DNA from: DASXYU01 sp036502295 | Lineage (GTDB): Bacteria > Actinomycetota > Actinomycetes > Mycobacteriales > Jatrophihabitantaceae | DNA: 12,486 bases | Assembly: GCA_036502295.1 (NCBI GenBank) | Contig: DASXYU010000069.1 | Coordinates: 1 to 12,486, forward strand | Direction of reading: 5' to 3' | Shown here: positions 1 through 6,516 of the stretch, one piece after another | Numbering within the stretch: position 1 is the first letter of the stretch | Layout: the number at the start of each line of letters is the position of its first letter | The notes under the pieces: model-generated | What the model saw: only the letters and a program-made list of their open reading frames with translations | Told to the model about the DNA's origin: nothing | Database searches by the model: none | Position numbers and translations under genes: made by a program

Positions 1-140
1 TCAACAACGAACGAATCCACGAATCCGTCGATGACATGACGCCCCACGCAGTGGAAGAGTTCCACTACGCCGCTCGAAACCTGCTCATACCAACAGGCTG
101 AGCAAACAAACCGGGCCTCCGGACACTCCGGGGCGGTTCA
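1..140 (+). mobile_element. Right end of an IS3-family insertion sequence
   Basis: The transposase end (3-101) is followed by a GC-rich stretch, about 112-140, ending in CACTCCGGGGCGGTTCA. IS3 elements begin with TG and end with CA, and a reverse complement beginning TGAACCGCCCCGGAGTG resembles the terminal repeats of many actinobacterial IS3 elements. Position 140 is therefore the inferred right boundary. Directly after it (from 141) an HNH endonuclease reading frame resumes, as expected if the element sits inside that gene. The target duplication would be the first 3-4 nt after 140 (CCC or CCCT), but its left copy lies outside the window. Confidence 0.65.
3..101 (+). pseudogene. IS3-family transposase (OrfB), C-terminal end only
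   Basis: An open frame enters from the left edge of the window and ends at TGA 99-101. It encodes the last 32 residues of an IS3-type transposase. The start, NNERIHESVDDMTP, matches the end of the rve integrase core, where IS3 OrfB proteins have a (Y)N..R.H..L...TP pattern just after the catalytic glutamate helix. The catalytic DDE residues lie upstream, outside the window. Whether the complete gene is intact cannot be judged, so it is listed as partial. The stop is followed after 38 nt by a terminal-repeat-like sequence and then by a broken HNH gene, which supports an insertion sequence boundary. The family call is fairly firm. The exact IS subgroup is not determined. Confidence 0.75.
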
Positions 141-347
141 CCCTGGTCCGACGGCGGCGGCACCGACATCTCGAACATGGCACTCGTCTGCCCACACCAC
201 CACCAACAACTCGATCGAGGCTGGAGCATCACCATGCGCCAAGGCGTCCCATATTGGATCGCGCCCGCATGGATCGACCCGAGTCGAGAACCGAAATGCA
301 ACACAAGCCACCACCTCCCCGTGCACTTCGCGCTGGTCGATAGTTGA
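141..347 (+). pseudogene. 13E12-type HNH endonuclease, C-terminal remnant cut by the IS
   Basis: Reading from 141 (CCC TGG TCC GAC) gives PWSDGGGTDISNMALVC, then PHHHQQLD and GWSITM, and further on PAWIDP, ending at TGA 345-347. This is the second half of the HNH motif and the C-terminal tail of actinobacterial DUF222/13E12-repeat HNH proteins, which have a (HH..)W.DGG.TD..N...LC..HH...H..GW pattern and a tail containing PPxWID. The first histidines and the whole N-terminal DUF222 region are missing here because the IS3 element ends at 140, immediately before the PW residues. The fragment has no start codon or ribosome binding site of its own and is almost certainly not made as a functional protein. 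It is too short and start-less to be found by ordinary gene callers. Confidence 0.8.
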
Positions 348-516
348 GGACGCCCGGACACGATTGAGGATTTCCCAGTTCCGCTGCTCAAATCAACCGC
401 GACGACCCGACGATCGCCGCGCCAGCCCTCAGATCAGAGCCCACAAGTTACGTTTGCAACGTCAAGTAAAGCCAGCGGCGGTGTAATTGCCTCTCGCGAG
501 CGGACAAGTAATAGAT
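348..516. other. Intergenic region upstream of the ECF sigma gene
   Basis: Between the HNH remnant and the sigma factor start lies a stretch somewhat richer in A/T than the rest of the window, especially about 445-485. It should contain the promoter of the sigma/membrane-protein pair. I see a GCAACGTC motif near 456-463 that resembles halves of ECF promoters, but no confident -35/-10 pair can be assigned. No RNA gene or long inverted repeat was seen. Confidence 0.35.
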
Positions 517-1044
517 ATGGATCGGGATCGGGAACGCTTCGAGGAGCTGTTCACCACCTGCTACGGCGCGGTGGTCCGCTACGCCCTGCGGCGCGTCGAT
601 CCTGACACGGCACGCGAAATAGTCAGCGAGACCTTCCTGATTGCGTGGCGCCGCTTGCCGGAGATGCCGGAGAACGTGCTTCCCTGGCTATACGCGACTG
701 CCAGGCGAGTCATCGCCAACGAACTTCGCCGACAGCACCGCAGTCGCGCATTCTCCGACGATCTCTCCAACCTGCCGCCAGCCGAACCGCTCGACCCCGC
801 CGAAGTCATCGGCCAGCGACTGAAAGTTCACGCAGCTCTCGCCGGCCTCAGCGTCCGAGACCGTGAGGTGCTGCGCCTGCGCGCGTGGGAGCAGCTGTCC
901 GTCGCCGACGCTGCAAAGGTGCTCGGTTGCAGCCCCGCCGCATACACAGTCCGGCTCCATCGAGCACGCCGACGCTTGGCCGCACTTCTCGGCGACGACG
1001 GGCTTGAACAACTCGTCGCGCTTCCCCAAGGAGAACTCTCATGA
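517..1044 (+). CDS. ECF (group 4) RNA polymerase sigma factor
   Basis: This is a 175-residue extracytoplasmic-function sigma factor, which would direct RNA polymerase to a small regulon. Region 2 covers about residues 5-73: FEELFTTCYGAVVRYALRR is region 2.1, and DPDTAREIVSETFLIAWRRL with the following PWLYATARRVIANELRR covers regions 2.2-2.4. Region 4 covers about 105-157: LSVRDREVLRLRAWEQLS, then AAKVLGC and the recognition-helix VRLHRARRRL. No C-terminal extension such as SnoaL is present. An in-frame TTG at 487 would add ten residues (MPLASGQVID), but neither start has a strong Shine-Dalgarno. ATG 517 gives the usual N-terminus for the family. The TGA overlaps the ATG of the next gene by 4 nt, so the two are coupled, and the membrane partner downstream is the likely regulator of its activity. 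Confidence 0.85.
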   Translation: MDRDRERFEELFTTCYGAVVRYALRRVDPDTAREIVSETFLIAWRRLPEMPENVLPWLYATARRVIANELRRQHRSRAFSDDLSNLPPAEPLDPAEVIGQRLKVHAALAGLSVRDREVLRLRAWEQLSVADAAKVLGCSPAAYTVRLHRARRRLAALLGDDGLEQLVALPQGELS

Positions 1045-1685
1045 CAGACCTTCTGCGATCCTTCGATCCAGCAGCACGTGTGACCGTGGACCCCTACGCG
1101 TCAGACGCGCGAGTTCTGCTGCGCCAGATAATGGCTCAGCCGCGCAATACCGCTTCGCGCAAGCGACACCGCGCTTGGCGGCTCGTACTCGCGCCCGTCG
1201 CCGCCGGGGTCGCCGCAATCGTCGTCTTCACAGTCCCGATGCCCTGGAAGCACGGCGCCAGCGGCCTGACAACGGCTGCCTACGCAGTGACGCAGCATTC
1301 CGACGGCAGCACAAGCGTTGTCGTGCACTGGTCCGACATCAAGAACCCGGCTGCCCTCCAAGCTGAACTCGACCGTGTTCAGGCACCGGTACGTGTCCTT
1401 ACCGGTGTTGCGCTGCCCGACCCAAAGCACCCACAGCCGGTCCCGGCATGTGCCGAACCGACGAGCGGCCAGCCGTACAGCGCCAAGGCGGTGCAGTGGG
1501 ACTTCCCCAACCAGGCAACACCGATCAACGGGTTCGTCATCCATCCGAGCCACTTCCCCAGCGGCGGCACCCTGGTTATCGAGGTCTACTACGAGCCGGG
1601 GGCGAGCACACCGATAAGCACCCTGTCCTATATGGCAATCGGACACGTCCCCACCTGTGCGCAACCGGCATACGACATGAACTAG
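1041..1685 (+). CDS. Single-pass membrane protein partnered with the ECF sigma factor
   Basis: This 214-residue protein begins with ATG 1041, preceded by AAGGAG at 1028-1033, and overlaps the sigma gene by ATGA. A charged N-terminal cytoplasmic part of about 45 residues (ending RKRHRAWR) is followed by one hydrophobic helix, about 47-67 (LVLAPVAAGVAAIVVFTVP). The rest, with AYAVTQHSDGSTSVVVHWSD and a PAALQAEL segment, should be outside the cell. This layout and the AYAVT...DG...V segment followed by an ALQ.EL helix resemble the CU044_5270-like proteins commonly encoded beside actinobacterial ECF sigma genes. A role as anti-sigma factor or membrane sensor is inferred from position and topology only. 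There is no zinc-binding ZAS motif (HxxxCxxC). Cysteines at about 137 and 206 could form an extracytoplasmic disulfide. Confidence 0.7.
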   Translation: MTDLLRSFDPAARVTVDPYASDARVLLRQIMAQPRNTASRKRHRAWRLVLAPVAAGVAAIVVFTVPMPWKHGASGLTTAAYAVTQHSDGSTSVVVHWSDIKNPAALQAELDRVQAPVRVLTGVALPDPKHPQPVPACAEPTSGQPYSAKAVQWDFPNQATPINGFVIHPSHFPSGGTLVIEVYYEPGASTPISTLSYMAIGHVPTCAQPAYDMN

Positions 1686-1747
1686 CAACCAGTTCGGACT
1701 TTCTCACTCCTCGTTGGACTGCGCCGAGAGGCTGCACTACGGACTCG

Positions 1748-2620
1748 TCAGCCCCGTGACCGCCGACTCTCCTCCTCACGCACGGTGCTTACTGCGCCAC
1801 CGCGTGCGGTAGCACCCAACACATCCCAGCGGAGGAACTCGTTCGCCCACGACCAGATCTGATCGCCGGGGGCGGACCTGTCCCGTGCGAAGAGGAGGCT
1901 GTTGCGCCCGTGGGCTCGCCGGCCGCAGCGCAGCTGGCTGCGTCCCAGGTCCAGCGCCGCGTGGGCGAGCGTGGCGTCGGGTGCGTCGGCGGCGATGAGT
2001 TCGGCGAGTTGCAGTTCGGCGATGCGCGTGTTGCGCTCCGCCTTCCACGCCGCCACCTCATGATCGGCATAGCCGTGGTGCACCAGCCGCAGCACCTCGG
2101 CCGGCAGCTCGGGCGCGGGCACCTGGAGCCCGGTGGCGTCCGCCACGAGCTCATGCACGCGACCAATCCAGTGACAGCGGTCGCGGCGGAAGAGCTTCGT
2201 CGCGCGGTGCACGTGATCGACGCGCATGTCGAACTCGCCCTGCTGGGTCACCTGCAGATTCAGCGCGAGGACGCCGTCGTCCAACACGGCGAGCATCTCC
2301 GGCAGCCAGGCGGCAAGACCCTCAGCCCGCTCGTCGGCATCGATGCTCAGCACCCACGGTTGCGTACACGAGGTGAGCGCCGCGTTGCGGGCAGCGGCAA
2401 AGTCGTCCCGCCACGGCACCCGGACGACCGTCGCTCCGAGTCCGCGCGCCAACTCCCGCGTGCCGTCGGTCGAGCCGGTGTCAACGACGACGATCTCGGC
2501 GACGAATGGGCGCACCGACTCCAGGCAGGCCGCGAGCGAGTCAGCCTCGTCCCGGACGATGAGACAGGCCGTCACCGCGACCGAGGAGGTCTGCACAGCT
2601 TCACCATCGGCAGACAGCAC
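1748..2620 (-). CDS. Family 2 glycosyltransferase
   Basis: This 290-residue GT-A-fold glycosyltransferase begins after a short leader with VTACLIVRDEADSLAACLES, the nucleotide-sugar-binding start of family GT2. VVDTGSTDGT (46-54) and the metal-binding DADE (94-97) follow, and RVHE lies at about 154-157. The C-terminal third is alpha-helical and resembles the TPR-like tail of COG0463-type enzymes. It ends abruptly in a low-complexity, arginine/serine-rich stretch (about 278-290), so the tail may be shortened. The start is uncertain: GTG 2620 is used here, but GTG at 2596, with GGTGAAG just upstream, would remove eight residues. It lies 19 nt after the VIT-type transporter gene on the same strand, so cotranscription is likely. 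Donor and acceptor sugars cannot be inferred. Confidence 0.8.
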   Translation of the reverse strand: MLSADGEAVQTSSVAVTACLIVRDEADSLAACLESVRPFVAEIVVVDTGSTDGTRELARGLGATVVRVPWRDDFAAARNAALTSCTQPWVLSIDADERAEGLAAWLPEMLAVLDDGVLALNLQVTQQGEFDMRVDHVHRATKLFRRDRCHWIGRVHELVADATGLQVPAPELPAEVLRLVHHGYADHEVAAWKAERNTRIAELQLAELIAADAPDATLAHAALDLGRSQLRCGRRAHGRNSLLFARDRSAPGDQIWSWANEFLRWDVLGATARGGAVSTVREEESRRSRG

Positions 2621-2639
2621 CGACGGTCAAGCGACCTGC

Positions 2640-3326
2640 TCAGGTGACGTGAAAGATCTCGCCGATCCCATAGGCCGCCGCGGCCGAGACCATGCCGAAG
2701 AGCAATTGCCGCAGGCCGGAGTACCACCACGGCCGGCTGGTGAAGCGGGAGACGATCGCACCGGCCGCGAAGAGCGCGATGACCGCGATGATCGCCGACG
2801 GCCAGAGGACGGTGACACCGGCGATGTAGGGAATCAGCGGCAGGAAAGCACCTACTGCGAACGACGCGATGGACGACCCCGCTGCCACGAGCGGTGAGGG
2901 CAGCTCACCCGGATTCACGCCGAGCTCGACGAGGGAGTGCACCAGCAGCGCTTGGTCGGGGTTCTCCGAGATCTGCGTGGCAACGAGCGCCGCCGTGTCC
3001 GGGTCGACGCCACGGTCGATGTAGACCTCGGTGAGTTCGTCCAACTCGCCGGCCGCGTTGTGCTCGAGTTCGTAGCGCTCGACCTCGATCTCGTGCAGCG
3101 TCGACTCGTTCTGGCTCTGCACCGAGATGAACTCGCCAGTCGCCATCGACAGCCCGCCCGCAACGAGACCGGCCGTTCCGGTAAGGACGACGTAGTGCGA
3201 CATGAGGTGGCCACCGGAGACACCGGCGATCAGCGCAAAGTTGGAGACGAGGCCGTCCATCATCCCGAAGACCGATGGGCGGAGCCAGCCCGCCCCGGGA
3301 TCACGATGCCGGTGGGAAATACTCAC
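2640..3326 (-). CDS. VIT1/CCC1-family Fe2+/Mn2+ transporter
   Basis: This 228-residue inner-membrane protein belongs to the vacuolar iron transporter family, which moves Fe2+ or Mn2+ out of the cytoplasm. The diagnostic first helix (about 17-37) contains FGMMDGLVSNFALIAGVSGG with the family Asp24. Helix 2 ends in SMATGEFISVQSQNE, and a Glu-rich cytoplasmic metal-binding segment follows (75-100: ESTLHEIEVERYELEH, then ELDELTE). Three more helices lie at about 147-167, 172-194 and 203-222, giving five helices. The open frame extends back to 3410 inside lgt. GTG 3326 was chosen because GGGAGG (plus-strand 3335-3340) sits 8 nt upstream and because HRDPGAGWLRPSVFG matches the usual N-terminus. The gene follows lgt by 25 nt and is probably in the same transcript. 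Which metal it carries is not visible. Confidence 0.88.
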   Translation of the reverse strand: MSISHRHRDPGAGWLRPSVFGMMDGLVSNFALIAGVSGGHLMSHYVVLTGTAGLVAGGLSMATGEFISVQSQNESTLHEIEVERYELEHNAAGELDELTEVYIDRGVDPDTAALVATQISENPDQALLVHSLVELGVNPGELPSPLVAAGSSIASFAVGAFLPLIPYIAGVTVLWPSAIIAVIALFAAGAIVSRFTSRPWWYSGLRQLLFGMVSAAAAYGIGEIFHVT

Positions 3327-3334
3327 GACCTCAC

Positions 3335-3340
3335 CCTCCC
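3335..3340 (-). promoter_or_regulatory. Shine-Dalgarno that fixes the transporter start
   Basis: On the minus strand the sequence reads GGGAGGGTGAGGTC followed by GTG at 3326. The purine-rich core GGGAGG lies 8 nt from the GTG, in the short gap after the lgt stop codon. The upstream ATG candidates lie inside the lgt coding sequence and would place this motif inside the protein. Confidence 0.65.
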
Positions 3341-3351
3341 GGACAGCGTGA

Positions 3352-4269
3352 CTAGATGTCGGGCTTGTCTGCGTCATGCAGAACATTCTCTGTCTCTGAT
3401 GCCGTCTCACGCACGTAAGGCGAGGCTTCCCTTTGCGCGTGGAAGCCGCCGTGGAGCAGGAACCAGATCAGCGCGCCGATGAAGACGACGATCGATGTCC
3501 AGTCGTTGAGGCGCAGGCCGAGGAAGTGGTTCACCTCGTCCTTGCGCAGCGCCTCGATCCAGCTCCGTCCCGCGGTGTAGCCCATGATGTAGAAGGCGAA
3601 GACGTTGCCGCGGCCGAGGCGGTACTTCCGGTCGACGAGGACGAGGACGATCGCCAACGCGACACACCAGACCGACTCGTAGAGGAACGTGGGCTGGAAG
3701 TAGCCGGCTACCGTGCTGTTCGGCGGACAGGCGTAGCCGCTGTTCGATCCGCCCATGACCGCCCGCCCAGAATCGGCGTCCATGCAGTGGATGGTGAGCT
3801 TCCACGGCAGCGAGGTGGGGCCGCCGAAGAGCTCGTTGTTGAACCAGTTGCCCCAGCGGCCGACCGCCTGGGCGAGGACGACACCGGGAATCACCGCGTC
3901 GGCGAAGCTCAACAGGCGCACACCGTGCCGACGGCAGCCGATCCAGGCGCCGAGGAAGCCGAGGGCGATCGCGCCCCAGATGCCGAGGCCACCGTCCCAG
4001 ATCTTCACGGCATCGATCGGGTGCTTACCCGAGCCGAAGTACAGTTCCGGGTCGGTGACCACGTGGTAGAGGCGACCACCGATGATGCCGAAGACGATCG
4101 CCCACCCAGCAACGTCGTAGACACTCTCCTTGGTGCCGCCACGTTCGGCGAAGCGGCGGGCGGCGATCCAGAGGCAGACGACGATGCCGATGATGATGCA
4201 GATCGCGTAGGCATGGATCGGCACCGGACCCAGATGGATCAGGCTGCGCGTAGGGCTGGGAATCGCCAC
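3352..4269 (-). CDS. lgt: Prolipoprotein diacylglyceryl transferase
   Basis: Lgt transfers the diacylglyceryl group of phosphatidylglycerol to the lipobox cysteine of prolipoproteins in the cytoplasmic membrane. This 305-residue protein has multiple hydrophobic helices, beginning about 19-37 (HAYAICIIIGIVVCLWIA). The Lgt signature GRWGNWFNNELFGG lies at 138-150, with the conserved Arg and Asn. FQPTFLYES is at 191-199 and GRSWIEALRKDE at about 234-245. GGLGIWGA at 93-100 is a form common in actinobacteria. The tail after about 278 is hydrophilic. An in-frame TTG at 4275 is possible, but GTG 4269, with AGGG 7 nt upstream, looks better. The gene starts only 22 nt from the divergent oxidoreductase relic. 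It is not directly adjacent to trpA, as it often is in related bacteria. Confidence 0.95.
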   Translation of the reverse strand: MAIPSPTRSLIHLGPVPIHAYAICIIIGIVVCLWIAARRFAERGGTKESVYDVAGWAIVFGIIGGRLYHVVTDPELYFGSGKHPIDAVKIWDGGLGIWGAIALGFLGAWIGCRRHGVRLLSFADAVIPGVVLAQAVGRWGNWFNNELFGGPTSLPWKLTIHCMDADSGRAVMGGSNSGYACPPNSTVAGYFQPTFLYESVWCVALAIVLVLVDRKYRLGRGNVFAFYIMGYTAGRSWIEALRKDEVNHFLGLRLNDWTSIVVFIGALIWFLLHGGFHAQREASPYVRETASETENVLHDADKPDI

Positions 4270-4291
4270 GCGCAAACCCTACGTTGGCTAG

Positions 4292-4749
4292 ATGAGCACG
4301 ATGCGAGCAGTGGTCATCACGGCGCACGGCGACAGCGAGGTGCAGGCGTTGCCGCTGCCCCAGTCCGGCCCGACGCAGCTCCTCGTCGAGGTCTCCGCGC
4401 CCGCGCTGGTGCAGGGGATGACTGCGCACTACCTGGTGAGGTCGACCTTTCCCGTGCAGCCGGGACACGAGGTGCTCGTGCACGTCGTCTACGACGGAGT
4501 CGGCAAGGACACCTTCGACCCGCAGCGCCTCAACTCGGCAGGCTCGCTTTTCGTGACGCGGCCGACCTCGGTCACTACACCGCAGACCGCGCCGAGCTGC
4601 TGTGGCGCGCCTCGGAGATCTTCGCCGCGATCGGCGCCGGAACGCTACGGGTCACCGTCGGCGGGCGCTACCCGTTCGAGGACGCCGCCCGCGCCTACGA
4701 CGACCTCGCGGCGAGGCGCACCACCGGCAAGCTACTGGTCGTGCCGTAG
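4292..4749 (+). pseudogene. Zinc-type quinone oxidoreductase, multiply deleted and frameshifted
   Basis: The frame from ATG 4292 (or 4301, giving the family-like MRAVVITAHG) encodes pieces of an MDR-superfamily quinone oxidoreductase, which is normally about 320 residues. The pieces are in order but with segments missing. The N-terminal strand ends at EVSAPA (near 4400) and jumps to LVQGMTAHYLVRSTFPVQPG. HEVLVH (near 4483) is followed directly by VVYDGVGKDTF, skipping the GGVG-type nucleotide-binding loop and Rossmann core. KDTF joins DPQRLNSAGSLF near 4515. At about 4566-4569 one base is missing: the frame-2 sequence up to TRPT continues in frame 1 as LGHYTADRAELLWRA and then GTLRVTVGGRYPFEDAARAY, ending KLLVVP and TAG at 4747-4749. 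Without the cofactor-binding core no activity is expected. The family assignment is secure; the deleted lengths come from remembered family architecture. Confidence 0.85.
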
Positions 4750-4762
4750 CGGTATCCGTCCT

Positions 4763-4768
4763 AGGAGG
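4763..4768 (+). promoter_or_regulatory. Strong Shine-Dalgarno of the amidohydrolase
   Basis: A perfect AGGAGG lies 5 nt before ATG 4774. It fixes the start and shows that the gene is independently well translated, although it follows the decayed oxidoreductase by only 24 nt. Confidence 0.8.
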
Positions 4769-4773
4769 CACTG

Positions 4774-6486
4774 ATGTTGGATCTCGCGGTTCGTGGCGGG
4801 GAACTCGTCGACGGGACGGGCGCCCCACGGTGGCGGGCGGACGTCGGGATCTCCGGCGGACGGGTCGTGGCACTGGGCGATGTCGGCGCGGCACGCCAGG
4901 AGGTGGACGCCACCGGTCTCATCGTGGCGCCGGGCTTCTGCGACGTCCACACCCACATCGATGCGCAGGTCTTCTGGGACACCTCCCTCACGCCGTCCTC
5001 GCTGCACGGGGTGACGACCGTGTTGGCGGGCAATTGCGGCTTCACGCTGGCACCACTCATCCCCGACGCCACTAGTTATCTGGTGGAGATGCTGTCGGTG
5101 GTCGAGGGCATGCCCCTGGCGGCGCTGCGGGCCAGCGTGCCGGGCGACTGGACGGGCACTGCCGAGTATCTGGATCGCATCGAGGGCACGCTCTCGCTCA
5201 ACGCCGGCTTCCTCGTCGGGCACAGTGCCCTGCGCCGCGTCGTCATGGGCCTGGCCGCCACGCAGCGCGCCGCTACCCCGGAGGAACGTCACGCCATGCA
5301 GCGACTGCTCCGCGAGGGCCTCGACGCCGGCGGCCTCGGCTTCTCCTCGTCCTGGGGTCCCGCGCATTTCGACAATGCCGGCAGTGCCATACCGTCGCGT
5401 CACGCGACCCCGGACGAACTGATCGCGCTCGCCGCGGTGTGCCGCGACGTCGAAGGCACGTCGATTGAGTTCGCACCCGCGCGGGCGGACGTCTTCGACG
5501 ACGCGCAGTTGCAGCTGACGACCTCGATGTCGGCCGCCGCCGGGCGGCCGTTGAACTGGAACGTACTGCGCGTCACCGAGAATTCGCTGGACGACGCACG
5601 GTCGCTGCTCGAAGCCGGCAGCTACGCCCGCCGGAACGGCGGCGACATCGTCGCGCTCACGATGCCGATCAACTCGCGAGCCCGATTCTCGTTCGGCACC
5701 GGCTTCGTCCTCGACTCACTGCCGTCATGGGGGCCGGTGATGGCGCTACCGCTCGGCGAGCGCATCGCCGCGCTACGCGACCCGCAGGTGCGCTCGCGCC
5801 TCGCCGAGGGAGCCAGATCGGCGGTCGGTCCAGCACGGGAGATCGCAGAGTTCTCGGAGCGCATCATCGACCAGACGTTCAGCGCCGACACCTCTCATTA
5901 CCGAGGCCGCAGAGTCGCCGACATCGCCCGCGAGGAGGGCAAGGATCCCTTCGACGCGCTGCTCGACATCGCGTGCGCCGATGAGTTGAGGACGACCTTC
6001 ACCCGCGACCAGGCGGACCCGACGGCTGAGGACTGGCGCGCGGCGGTGGAGGTGTGGCGCGATGACCGGGCGCTCATCGGCGCCTCGGACGCCGGTGCGC
6101 ACCTCGACTTCACCGCCTACTTCGACTACCCGACCTACGTTCTGGACCACGCCGTGCGCCGGCATCGGGCGCTCCCGCTCGAGGAGGCCGTGCACCTGAT
6201 GACCGAAGCACCGGCGCGCCTGTACGGCATCCGCGACCGTGGCGTGGTGGCCGAGGGCACGTGGGCGGACCTCGTCGTCTTCGATGAGGCGACGGTGGCC
6301 TCCGGTGCCATCGAGACCCGGTTCGACCTTCCGACCGGCGCCGGGCGCCTCTACAGCGAGCCGTCAGGCATCCACCAGGTACTCGTCAACGGTGAGGTGG
6401 TCGTCTCGGGCGGCAAAGCAACGGACGTCCGCCCCGGGCACGTCCTGCGCTCCGGGCGCGACACCCGCACCCCCGCCCTGCACTGA
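4774..6486 (+). CDS. Amidohydrolase, N-acyl-D-amino-acid deacylase-like
   Basis: This 570-residue cytoplasmic metallo-hydrolase of the amidohydrolase superfamily is close to D-aminoacylase and N-acyl-D-amino-acid deacylases in layout. It starts with the small beta-domain (LDLAVRGGELVDGTG) and then PGFCDVHTHIDAQ, whose H59xH61 binds metal. AGNCGF (Cys88) corresponds to the bridging cysteine of D-aminoacylase. GASDAGAHLD (Asp439) is the catalytic aspartate strand, and AEGTWADLVVFD returns to the beta-domain. The two further histidine ligands of classical D-aminoacylase (His220 and His250 in the Alcaligenes enzyme) appear replaced: the matching strands read SIEFAP (229-235) and NWNVL (261-265). 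The metal site may therefore differ, and the substrate could be something other than an N-acyl-D-amino acid. It lies convergent to the GNAT gene. No signal peptide is visible. Confidence 0.85.
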   Translation: MLDLAVRGGELVDGTGAPRWRADVGISGGRVVALGDVGAARQEVDATGLIVAPGFCDVHTHIDAQVFWDTSLTPSSLHGVTTVLAGNCGFTLAPLIPDATSYLVEMLSVVEGMPLAALRASVPGDWTGTAEYLDRIEGTLSLNAGFLVGHSALRRVVMGLAATQRAATPEERHAMQRLLREGLDAGGLGFSSSWGPAHFDNAGSAIPSRHATPDELIALAAVCRDVEGTSIEFAPARADVFDDAQLQLTTSMSAAAGRPLNWNVLRVTENSLDDARSLLEAGSYARRNGGDIVALTMPINSRARFSFGTGFVLDSLPSWGPVMALPLGERIAALRDPQVRSRLAEGARSAVGPAREIAEFSERIIDQTFSADTSHYRGRRVADIAREEGKDPFDALLDIACADELRTTFTRDQADPTAEDWRAAVEVWRDDRALIGASDAGAHLDFTAYFDYPTYVLDHAVRRHRALPLEEAVHLMTEAPARLYGIRDRGVVAEGTWADLVVFDEATVASGAIETRFDLPTGAGRLYSEPSGIHQVLVNGEVVVSGGKATDVRPGHVLRSGRDTRTPALH

Positions 6487-6493
6487 AACAGCG

Positions 6494-6509
6494 GGTTCGG
6501 CACCGAGCC
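6494..6509. terminator. Small hairpin between convergent genes
   Basis: GGTTCG and CGAGCC (6494-6499 and 6504-6509) can form a six-pair stem with one G-U pair and a GCAC loop, in the 30-nt gap between the amidohydrolase stop and the end of the GNAT gene. A CAGCGGGTTC direct repeat (6489-6498 and 6510-6519) flanks and partly overlaps it. There is no T-run on either strand, so a role as terminator is only suggested by position. Confidence 0.25.
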
Positions 6510-6516
6510 AGCGGGT

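Noticed and set aside
65..391. A 108-codon minus-strand open frame over the left end
   Set aside because: It is antisense to the IS3 end and the HNH remnant, both of which give clear homology on the plus strand. It has no domain features.
3433..4749. A 438-codon plus-strand open frame opposite lgt that runs into the oxidoreductase tail
   Set aside because: Its first two thirds are the antisense of lgt, with low-complexity Asp/Arg/Ala-rich composition. Only the last part (after about 4570) is real, as the frameshifted end of the oxidoreductase relic.
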